Shown one piece after another: positions 1 to 8,126 of a stretch of DNA of 25,563 nucleotides. Each line of letters opens with the position of its first letter. Within the stretch, counting starts at the first letter, position 1. The notes below the pieces were generated by a model, which saw nothing but the letters and a program-made list of their open reading frames with translations, did no database searches and was not told the DNA's origin. The DNA is taken from contig CAKOGP040001892.1 in NCBI GenBank assembly GCA_933822405.4, positions 186,912 to 212,474 of the forward strand. Reading direction: 5' to 3'. The DNA is from Cylindrotheca closterium. Its lineage: Eukaryota; Bacillariophyta; Bacillariophyceae; Bacillariales; Bacillariaceae. A program made the translations under genes and the position numbers.

Positions 1-2003
1 TGCCAACCTTGCTGACTATATGTTATGATTATCTTCAGGTAAATGTTTTGTGCGGCTGATGATGCTCTGATTTCGGGAAAGGCGACTAGGGAAGTACCTC
101 GCAGGCAGAGTCCTGGTCCCTGCAGTATACTACCACGGCCTTGCATAGCTAGATTTTACCCTCGTGACATACAATACTACATGGATCATAGCCTAGACAG
201 CCGCTTATGTCAGATTAGCTTCATAACAGAATGCAATCACATTCGGCACGACGACTGAAGCACCACTGCGGATGCGGTGTGTTTCTCGGTCATTTACTTT
301 GACTGTTGTTCTTTCTGTGTCATCTACCGAAGCAAAAGCTGCAAATTTCATCTCCGATTTCCACAAAGACAGCTCCAACAGCGTTGTACTTTCCACCTGT
401 TCGTACCTCGACAGAGCCATCGTTGCTTCTCGAAGCAAAAATTGCCTATGTTCCACGTCGTTCTCAGCCACAATCGCATTCACTTTATCGGACATGTCCG
501 ATTTCCAAGCTTCCAATCCATTCCAACTCGATATACAACCCACCATCCATCCTTGAAGAGCCATTCGATGCATCTGTCTTGAGTCTTCATCCAGATGAAA
601 GCTTCGTTGGGTCAAATATTCAACGGCAGTCTTTCCATGCACGTCTTTCCATCCAAGGACATGCGGTGGATACGCATCTAGTAGGACCTGCAAAAGATCC
701 AGTCTGCAGGTTGCAGCCGACAACAGAACGTGAAAGGGTGTCAAACCAAAAGGGTCCACCAAATGGGTGCTGCCTTCTTGCTTTGAATGCATTGATGACT
801 CAATCTCCCGAGCCAGCTCATTTGTTGTCGTAACAGAGGCGTGGTAACATTTCTTGTGCATGGGAAAGTTTTCAAAACGACGCTGCAGAGCAGGAAAGAT
901 GTTTGCGTCCCTGCTATACTGATTTTCCAGCATTGTGCAGCCACCAAAGCTGGTGTAGCCAATAGCTCCAGTGCTTGTTATGGTCGTTGACGATGCGGAG
1001 AGAGGAAGACAAATGTTTACTAAACTCTTGCATTCCGTAAAGGCCATGTCAGCAATCGCCACAGTTCTAGGCCTATCCCCCAATTCCACGGAAAGCAAAC
1101 TCCAACATTGCTCAAAAGCAGCGTAGCCAATCCCTTCTACAGACTCTGGTAGTGCAACGGCTTGCAAATTTTTGCAGCCGCAAAAAACAAGTGGTGCCAA
1201 ATATTTTAGGCCATTCTGAACCTTCACTACCAGCAATGACCTGCAGCCAAGGAATGCAGCTGACTCAAGGAGCCCAACAGTAGAAGGAATATTGATTTTT
1301 TGCAAGTTGACACAATTCCTGAAGGTCTTTGCTCCAATCGTCTTCAAGTTTGCTTCCGCGAAATTCACTTCCTGCAATGACGAGCACTGGTAAAAGGCTG
1401 CATCTCCAATGGTAGCCAACAATCCATCTTCATGAAAACAAACTTTGGTTAATGATTTGCACGTACCAAAGGCGTGCTTTCCAATTATCTCCACACTGGA
1501 GGGAATGCTGACTTCGGTCAATGACGAACATTGGCAAAAGGCTGCAAATCCAATGGTAGCCAATAAACCATCGTCGTGAAAAGAAACTTTGGTTAAGGAT
1601 TCGCACAAACAAAAGGCACGATCTTCAATGGACTCCACACTAGAGGGAATGTTGACTTCGATCAAAGACGAGCACTCGTAAAAGGCCTCCTCTCCAATGA
1701 TAGTCAACACACTATCTTCATGAAAACGAACTCTTGTCAATGAGCGGCAAACAGCAAATGCCGCTTCTCCAATAATCGTCACAGTTGGAAGAATTTCGAT
1801 TTCCAGCAAACTTGTACATCCGTAGAAAGCTAACTTTCCAATTGATGTTAGAGCGGAACCATTGAAATTGACGCGTGTGAGTTGTTCAAATATGCGACAA
1901 GCCTTAAAAGGAATCTGTCGAACGAGAGGATGAACATTTAATTCTTTCACGTCTTCTGGAATGATTTCTCTTTCTTTCCCACAGTACTGATACGAAGTCA
2001 TCG
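1..2003. repeat. Left copy of segmental duplication (LRR gene A plus 3' flank)
   Basis: Bases 1-2003 match 8127-9983 almost base for base. The first lines of both copies are the same apart from a 2-base TA difference near 127. The right copy lacks one 144-base block inside the gene. Similarity stops abruptly just outside the start codon of the LRR gene: 2004 onward is unrelated to 9984 onward. The left end is cut by the window, so the copy may extend further. Direct orientation, copies about 8.1 kb apart. Confidence 0.95.
205..2001 (-). CDS. BspA-type leucine-rich-repeat protein with ankyrin-like C-terminal part (gene A)
   Basis: A 598-residue intronless protein. Residues about 40-360 are a run of roughly 23-residue LRRs of the BspA/LRR_5 type, with the recurring pattern IG..AF..C.SL..V.IPSSV. 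Residues about 415-465 look like ankyrin repeats (DPFGLTPFHVLLSA, then GKTAVEYL). The last 130 residues are a helical tail shared by all family members here. There is no signal peptide or membrane span, so a cytosolic or nuclear protein-binding role is inferred; the partner is unknown. The ATG at 2001 is kept because the N-terminus MTSY is shared with genes B and C. It is almost identical to gene C but carries two more LRRs (residues about 117-164). It lies 304 bases downstream of the potassium channel gene on the same strand. Family assignment is firm; function is not. Confidence 0.9.
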   Translation of the reverse strand: MTSYQYCGKEREIIPEDVKELNVHPLVRQIPFKACRIFEQLTRVNFNGSALTSIGKLAFYGCTSLLEIEILPTVTIIGEAAFAVCRSLTRVRFHEDSVLTIIGEEAFYECSSLIEVNIPSSVESIEDRAFCLCESLTKVSFHDDGLLATIGFAAFCQCSSLTEVSIPSSVEIIGKHAFGTCKSLTKVCFHEDGLLATIGDAAFYQCSSLQEVNFAEANLKTIGAKTFRNCVNLQKINIPSTVGLLESAAFLGCRSLLVVKVQNGLKYLAPLVFCGCKNLQAVALPESVEGIGYAAFEQCWSLLSVELGDRPRTVAIADMAFTECKSLVNICLPLSASSTTITSTGAIGYTSFGGCTMLENQYSRDANIFPALQRRFENFPMHKKCYHASVTTTNELAREIESSMHSKQEGSTHLVDPFGLTPFHVLLSAATCRLDLLQVLLDAYPPHVLGWKDVHGKTAVEYLTQRSFHLDEDSRQMHRMALQGWMVGCISSWNGLEAWKSDMSDKVNAIVAENDVEHRQFLLREATMALSRYEQVESTTLLELSLWKSEMKFAAFASVDDTERTTVKVNDRETHRIRSGASVVVPNVIAFCYEANLT

Positions 2004-2305
2004 CATTGATGAATAGTATTATGCAGATTGTCAGACAGTAGGGGCAAGACTATAATTCGAACGAAGAGCATACAGCATACAATTGTACAACATACAGTAT
2101 TTACTGTGTGTGTCCACAGTGTCGGCGATGCGATCGAGGCTGCCATGCGATATGGCAACCTCTCCGTTTTCGCACATGATTCGTTCTTCGATATCGCAGG
2201 CAGAGCTCCCTCATCGTCGGGCGGACTATAATATTTTATAGGAGTGGCTGACGCAGATAACTGATCTAGTTCCGAGGATTTAAAAAAATCTTACAAAGCT
2301 TCCGA
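2002..2305. other. Intergenic: upstream of LRR gene A, downstream of channel gene
   Basis: This stretch of 304 bases must hold the promoter of gene A and the 3' end of the channel transcript. It shares nothing recognisable with the upstream region of gene C, although the two coding sequences are nearly identical. I see no ORF or repeat worth calling. Confidence 0.6.
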
Positions 2306-4173
2306 CTATTTTCTGTGGAAGGCTGTTCCTTGCGATTTGGGCATGCTTACTGCTTCCTCCCTGATCTGCAACTTACGATGCTTTCTCAAAATTTCACTGC
2401 CGACTTCAGCCGAAGCCTCCTCGGTAAGGTGCTCAGTACTATTCAACCAACCCTGAAGAGTTTCAGCATCGCCCATGGCTGCGACTAATGAGCTGAAAAT
2501 GGAATGAAATTCGTCAGGTGAAAGTTGAAAGAGCGCACCTGGGCCTTGCCGAATCAAGTTTCGCTCTCCTGCCAACATTATGGCATCCAAAGTAGCGGCA
2601 CGAAATGCCTTCCAGGCTCCGCTTGGGATTCGCCATTTGGCCACAACTTCTTTCCATTGACCGATCTGAACCACGATCATCGTGTCCTGGACATCTACGA
2701 GATGCTCGCCTCCTACCAGGTCATTGGCAATTATCTCTGCCAACCGTTGCTGGACCAGGACGCGAAGTTTGAAACAGGGCTGCTTGGAAGATTCACAGTG
2801 TACGGCCTCTTGAAATGCAATGGCACGCTGAGAGTCGGCGATTTCAGATTGAATGACTGGTTGAAATAAGTCAGTTGCCGTGCTAGTCTCAACAGCTTTG
2901 ATGACATCAGACATTGTGATCAGAGTTGAATTCAAGTTCTCAAAAACAACCAAAGTGCCTCCATCAGCAGCGATGGCAAGAAGTTCCTTCTCCGAGGTTG
3001 GATCATCCTCTTCGCTTGACTTCGATGACTCTTTGTCATCGTGAATGGTCGAAGTGTCGGCACTGTCCGAATTTTCACTGACTTCATGGATAACAGGTTC
3101 AGCGCCAACTTCAACGTCCAGTATTTCAATTTGCTCAATGGAAGGAGTGGTACTAAACAGATTCAAAGGTTGTCGCCGAACAATATCGTCCTGCATTTTG
3201 GTACGTATGTGCTGAATACCTTTCGAAGAAATCCTCAGGTACCATTTTGCCACGGATCCCATGTAAATGCTGCAACAGCAATAGGAGAGTAGCAATACAT
3301 CAGGCGAAGCAATTTAGTTCTTGCCGAATCCACGCAGTAAGGTACGTACGATGTAAACACAATATTGAACGGGAGCCAAACAGCACAAAGCAAAATTGAA
3401 GATGTCTTCGTTGGGTAGTAATCGCCATATCCAGTCGTTGTCAAGCTGATGACTCCAAAGTAAATGCACTCAACAAAAGTCCAACCTTCAATATAACCAA
3501 TGGCACAAGCTCCTGATAACGCCAGAAACGCTAATGGTAGAAAGACCGACAAGATGCGCCCGGCCATGGTTTCGCGGAAGAAGGAACGTGTACGGTCGAT
3601 CAATTTCCACAAAGAGTCGCCAAATCTATTATTGCTGGAGTCGTCAGATTTCGCACTTCGAGCCAATTCCGCGGCCCGGCGATTATCTTGTGCACGAGAC
3701 GCCTCGAGCAACAAGAATTGGTATACTTGAGCTACCATAATAGCCAGAGACGCGATTCCAACCAAGACATAGCAGGTATCCACCATCTGAAAAAGAGGCG
3801 TAGAAGGAATGTCGACATGACCATATCCTGCAGATGTTGCCGAATACACGGCGAAAAGGATTGTATCCGGCAAACTCCAATCAGTCTGGCTTCGAAAAAA
3901 GACGATACCTAAGGTCATGTAGACGGCAATGAAAGTAATTGAAAAGAGGGCAGCTCGAAAAGCCCACGCACGATGGGCTTGTTGGTCCACCAATCCTGAT
4001 TGCTGAGCAATTACGTAGTCTTTGTTCAGTCCTCGCAAAACGTCAATATCCACCGGTGTCAAGGTAACATTGTCGCCAACATTTTTCTTGTTTGCCCTAT
4101 TAGAGACAATGGGCATTGAAGAGGAATTTGGTTTTCTATCAGAATGACTGGTAGATGGAAGAACAAAATCCAT
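2306..4173 (-). CDS. Two-pore-domain potassium channel (TPK/K2P type), one intron
   Basis: Joining 4173-3350 to 3269-2306 gives 595 residues with four membrane segments and two pore loops. M1 is about 70-93; pore 1 has TSAGYGHVD (G116-Y117-G118). M2 is about 127-155 and M3 about 205-228. Pore 2 has TTTGYGDYYP (G248-Y249-G250-D251), and M4 is about 258-285. The splice is needed to finish M4: NIVFTS joins IYMGSVAKWYL. There is no S4 voltage sensor. The acidic, serine-rich tail of about 310 residues has no clear EF-hand or cyclic-nucleotide domain. The expected role is potassium-selective leak or vacuolar/plasma-membrane conductance; the location cannot be read from sequence. The reading frame is open upstream to an ATG at 4392, but that extension does not look like channel sequence, so I start at MDFVLPS. 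The His after the first GYG is unusual. Confidence 0.85.
3270..3349 (-). other. Intron of the two-pore channel gene (80 bases)
   Basis: On the minus strand the intron begins GTACGT at 3349 and ends GCAG at 3270 after a pyrimidine-rich stretch. An AACTAAAT sequence could serve as branch point. Removal keeps the frame (phase 2) and completes the fourth membrane helix. Confidence 0.88.
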
Positions 4174-4498
4174 ATGATCGATATTTTTTATGAGAAGTCT
4201 TGCGAGAAAGTAATTTTGTGAGAGGCGTAATATGCCATGTACATGTCGATAGCAAGACTCAAAAACATTCGACGAGGTACACGTACAGTACCAGTCGAAC
4301 TGGTTCACACCCCTCAGAACGACTGCATCTCCCGAATTTCCGACCACGATTTTGACTTCATAACCCCACTTGTGGTAGTTCTGCCGCCTCATATCCTTAA
4401 GTAGAAATGTCCAATCTACCTGCTCATGCAGTCAGAATGCTGGCTGGTGAATAATTCCAAGATTGGTTTGCTTGGTTAGTTAGGTGGTTTTTGGTCCA

Positions 4499-4524
4499 TT
4501 TTTGGCGAAATAAGGCCAAAAATA
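4499..4524. repeat. Perfect inverted repeat, 9-base stem
   Basis: ATTTTTGGC, an 8-base loop, then GCCAAAAAT. A third copy of ATTTTTGGC lies at 4604-4612 in direct orientation. It could fold as a hairpin or be a remnant of a small mobile element; no target-site duplication was found. Confidence 0.5.
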
Positions 4525-4576
4525 TCCGCGCCACGCAAAAAAGTACTAGAGCTACGTGAATTTTTTTGACTACATC

Positions 4577-4729
4577 TCAAAAATCACCTTCAATCATAAA
4601 TCTATTTTTGGCCTGGAGATCAATGAGCCATTTTGCCAACTCTTCAACAATTGGCTTTCTGGCCCTTTTGGCTTCTACACTTACCCTACAAGGGGCTTCT
4701 TGCATACGCCTCTTGTTTGACTTCGCCAT
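4577..4729 (-). CDS. Short hypothetical reading frame, possibly a decayed DNA-binding fragment
   Basis: From the ATG at 4729 it encodes 50 residues, starting MAKSNKRRM and continuing with a lysine/arginine-rich part, then VEELAKWLIDLQAKNR and IEGDF before the stop. The second half resembles the helix-turn-helix of CENP-B/pogo-type transposases (L..WI..LQ..G), but the match is short and no catalytic domain follows. The frame is open further upstream to an ATG at 4864. It is probably a relic or a chance ORF. Confidence 0.15.
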   Translation of the reverse strand: MAKSNKRRMQEAPCRVSVEAKRARKPIVEELAKWLIDLQAKNRFMIEGDF

Positions 4730-5332
4730 CGTACAGAGATAATGGAATGAGTTTTGGAAAAGTGATTGGGCTAAATCAGTACGTTTCTGTATTGGTACCA
4801 TTTTACGTGAGTCTACGTAGTGGACGAGGCACAGACGCATTTTCAAGATGTAGTCAATTTTCATTTGGGCTTGACTTCACCGCGCCCGTTTTCTAAAACC
4901 GTCAACCTATCGGTACAGAAATACCATACTCTAGAAGTCATTAAGGAAACCAGCCAATCAGCATGTTGAATGGTCAAATAATAAAATATTAGCCGATATC
5001 CTTGGATTTTTGGGGAACCTTTTTCTTCCTGTTTGGTTGACGCCATCATTGGAGATGTAGTCGTTCTGAAGGGTGAAAAGTGAGAACAGGTTTTCGACTG
5101 GTACTGTATGCGGTAGATGTGCTGTAGTACCGTACGTGTACTAATACCGGTTCTTGAGTTACATACTCACAGAAAAACCATATACCGTTAAGTGAGAAAA
5201 AGGAACGCTTGGAAAGGGTGAGCCCGACGCGGCAGAATTTCGTGATGTCACCAACTTCAACCAATCATCTTCGTCTCTTTTCCCAGAGCACTGGTGACAA
5301 TAATAGCGAACGTCATTCGAAAAATCCCTCTC

Positions 5333-5820
5333 CAACACTGTACCGGCATGTCAAATGCATTATACTCTAGATCAGTTTCAATCCCTCCTGGAACTACACT
5401 ATTGACAACCGATTGCATGCACGAAAAGCACTTGATCAGATATTACCCATACCGACCAGAGGGAATGCTCACTTCAGCCAATGACGCTTCTACCAGTGAC
5501 AAGCAAAATGCTATGACCGACAAATGAAAGCTCCGTTGGGACAACCAAGGACATACGGTGGATACGCATCTAGCAGGACTTGCAAATGATCAAGTCTGCA
5601 GCTTGCGGCACGAGGGCAACCGGGACGTTCGTGTTACAACATTGTTTTTGCAGCTTTGTGCAGCCGTCGAAGCTGTTGATGTCCACACCGGAATGAATAC
5701 CGTGGGAACTCGTGAAAAAGGCTTGTTGGCAATCATTTACCTCTAACGACGCGCATCCTTAAACGCATCACCATTATCTTCAGGTCTCCACGTTGGCCTC
5801 CCAATTCAACGGACACCAAG
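5333..5820 (-). pseudogene. Scrambled relic of an LRR gene
   Basis: Three blocks match gene B at the nucleotide level, in the wrong order. Bases about 5333-5500 resemble 7630-7795 (central LRRs). Bases about 5527-5605 resemble 6767-6885 (ankyrin-like region) with an internal deletion. Bases about 5605-5820 resemble 7045-7290 (last LRRs and the linker). All keep the same orientation as gene B, but the LRR block sits beyond the C-terminal block. No open frame survives. It is best read as a deleted and rearranged paralogue, or as pieces of two tandem copies. Confidence 0.75.
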
Positions 5821-6356
5821 TTGGAAATGTGAAACATGCAATAACAACACATGTTTGGGTAGAACGACTAATATTTTTTAATAATAGTATATTGAATATT
5901 ACACAGATTTCCGCCGAAACCGCAAATTGCACAATGTATAACACCGCTTTGATGGTGGTGTTAGGGTGCATGAGGCTCATCGAGGGCGGCATAAAGGACC
6001 AGTAACGTAGCATCATGAACAATGTAGAATGTGAGGCGGCTGGTGTCGAGTTACTGTCGACAATCCGGAGTTGGAGGGAATCGCCTACAGCACCATTCTT
6101 GTAAAGGAATAACAATTATGTAAAGCTATTGAAGTAGTGCTCAATACCATGTTCTACATATATGCTATGGGTGCTACGGAATGCTCGATAGGCAGATAGA
6201 TAGGCATCCGCGTCCCTCCGCTCAGGGATTAACAAAGGCTACGCAAGTCTTTAGAGCTCCCTCGTCGACGGACTGGTAATCGCACGACGAGGTATATACT
6301 CTTCTATTCATCCAAGCTAACATCACCATTATTTAGAAAATCAAACAACCCATTGC
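5821..6356. other. Non-coding stretch between LRR relic and gene B
   Basis: About 540 bases downstream of gene B. A 111-codon minus-strand frame crosses it, but it has no recognisable domain and runs into the LRR relic, so I do not call it. I see no repeat or RNA. Confidence 0.5.
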
Positions 6357-8105
6357 CTATCTTACCGCATACGAAAGATTACTTTCATAAAGGAATGCTA
6401 TCGCATTCGGAATGATCACTGAGGCACCATTTCGAATACGATATGCTTCTTTGTCATCCTTACTGACTGTCGTTCTCGTCGTACCATCTTCTAATACACC
6501 GTTGACCGAATTCAACTGAATTTTCCACAAAGAAAGCTCCAGCAGCGTTGTACTTTCCACCTGTTCGTACCTCGACAGAGCCACCGTTGCTTCTCGAAGC
6601 AAAAATTGTCGATGTTCCACGTCGTCCTCAGCCACAATCGCATTCACTTTATCGGACATGTCCGATTTCCAAGCTTCCAATCCATTCCAACTCGATATAC
6701 AACCCACCATCCATCCTTGAAGAGTCATTCGAAGCATCTTTCGTGAATCTTCATCCAGATGAAAGCTTTGTTGGGTCAAGTACTCAACGGCAGTCTTTCC
6801 ATTCACGTCTTTCCATCCAAGGACATACGGCGGATACGCATCTAGCATGATTTGCAACAGATCAAGTCTACAAACTGCCGCCGACAGCAGAATGTGAAAG
6901 GGTGTCATACGGAAAGGATCTGCCAAATGATCATGGGTAGTATTGTCCTGCGAAGAGTGCATTGATGACTCAATCTCCCGAGCTAGCTCAATTGTTGTTG
7001 TAGCAGAGACGTGATAACATTTCTTGTGTATCGGAAAGCTGTCGAACCGATGCATGAGGGCAATCGGGACGTTGGTGTCGCCATATTGGTTTTGCAGCTC
7101 TGTGCAGCCTTCAAAGCTGTTGATGTCCACACCACCGAAATGAATATCGTCGGAACTTGATAGGGTTGTTCGGGATTCGGGAGGAATGCAAATACTAATC
7201 AAAGACTTGCATCCTGTAAATGCCTCGTCATATATCCTCAGATCCCTAGGGCCATCCCCCAATTCCACAGACAGCAACTTGGGGCATCGTCCAAAAGCCA
7301 TCCTGCAAATCACTTGTATCGACTCCGGTAGTGCAACTGATTGCAGATTCTTGCACGAGTAGAAGGAACCGTCTGCCAAATATTTGAGACCATTCTGGAA
7401 CTTGAGTACCCCCAAGGAAGTACAACCCCTGAATGCCATTGGCTCGAGGCGCTCAACCGTGGAAGGAATGCTGATGGTTTGCAACTTGTCACAATTCCCA
7501 AATGCCCGATGCCCAATATCCCTCAAGTTTCCTTCCTCAATATTCAATTCCTGCAACGATGTACAGTCGCAAAAGGCACGGCTGCCCAACTCCTCAAGAG
7601 TTCTCGGAATGTCCACATTTTCCAATTTGACACACTCGGCAAAAGCATCACTTTGGATCACTTTCAGTCCCTCCTGGAAGGACACTCTTGACAACCGATT
7701 GCACGCATGAAAGGCACTTGATTGAATAACATCCACACTTGAGGGAATGCTCACTTCAACCAATGACACGCAAAAGGCAAAGGCCGAATCTCCAATGAAA
7801 GCCAAATGACCATCCTCATGGAAACGGATTTGTGTCAGTGACTGGCATCTCTGAAAGGCTTGATCTCCAATAGACGTCACTGACGGAGGAATTTTGATTT
7901 CCAACAAGCTTGTGCATCTATAGAAGGCATCTTTTCCGATTGTCCGTAAAGTGGATCCACCAAAGTCGACGCGTGTCAGCCGTTCGAACCGGTAACAAGC
8001 TTGGTCGGGAACCTCTCGAACGTGAGGATGGATGACTAAATCTGACGTAGCTTCTGGTATCGTTTCTCCATCGTTACCAAAGTATGTGTTGTAGTAAGAA
8101 GTCAT
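6357..8105 (-). CDS. BspA-type leucine-rich-repeat protein with ankyrin-like C-terminal part (gene B)
   Basis: A 582-residue intronless paralogue of genes A and C. It has the same N-terminal MTSY, an LRR block (about 45-350), an ankyrin-like block (DPFRMTPFHILLSA, GKTAVEYLTQ) and the conserved helical tail, ending SYAVR. Its LRRs differ clearly from A and C (for example VKLENVDIPRTLEELGSRAF). Its tail is nearly identical to theirs, including a 98-base stretch without a single difference from gene A (6627-6724). The start is 224 bases from the end of gene C, so its promoter must lie mostly inside the duplicated 3' flank of C. No targeting signal is seen; an intracellular binding role is inferred from repeat type only. 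Confidence 0.9.
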   Translation of the reverse strand: MTSYYNTYFGNDGETIPEATSDLVIHPHVREVPDQACYRFERLTRVDFGGSTLRTIGKDAFYRCTSLLEIKIPPSVTSIGDQAFQRCQSLTQIRFHEDGHLAFIGDSAFAFCVSLVEVSIPSSVDVIQSSAFHACNRLSRVSFQEGLKVIQSDAFAECVKLENVDIPRTLEELGSRAFCDCTSLQELNIEEGNLRDIGHRAFGNCDKLQTISIPSTVERLEPMAFRGCTSLGVLKFQNGLKYLADGSFYSCKNLQSVALPESIQVICRMAFGRCPKLLSVELGDGPRDLRIYDEAFTGCKSLISICIPPESRTTLSSSDDIHFGGVDINSFEGCTELQNQYGDTNVPIALMHRFDSFPIHKKCYHVSATTTIELAREIESSMHSSQDNTTHDHLADPFRMTPFHILLSAAVCRLDLLQIMLDAYPPYVLGWKDVNGKTAVEYLTQQSFHLDEDSRKMLRMTLQGWMVGCISSWNGLEAWKSDMSDKVNAIVAEDDVEHRQFLLREATVALSRYEQVESTTLLELSLWKIQLNSVNGVLEDGTTRTTVSKDDKEAYRIRNGASVIIPNAIAFLYESNLSYAVR

Positions 8106-8126
8106 CCTATAGTGACTGGCTTATTG

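Larger units (their letters stand above)
4174..5332. other. Long non-coding stretch upstream of the channel gene
   Basis: About 1.1 kb without a convincing gene. It holds a perfect 9-base inverted repeat (4499-4507 and 4516-4524), with the same 9-mer again at 4604-4612. It also holds a short minus-strand reading frame (4577-4729) that may be a decayed helix-turn-helix fragment. The rest is AT-rich and shows no family I recognise. The channel promoter is expected in its left part. Confidence 0.55.

Noticed and set aside
306..833. Long plus-strand frame opposite gene A, repeated at 8430-8957
   Set aside because: It survives in both copies only because the DNA is duplicated. It has no domain, and the minus-strand LRR frame explains the sequence.
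4174..4392. N-terminal extension of the channel to an ATG at 4392
   Set aside because: The frame is open, but the sequence does not look like a channel N-terminus. The ATG at 4173 gives a normal polar leader before M1. It is kept only as an alternative.
5780..6115. 111-codon minus-strand frame
   Set aside because: It overlaps the LRR relic out of frame and has no recognisable features.
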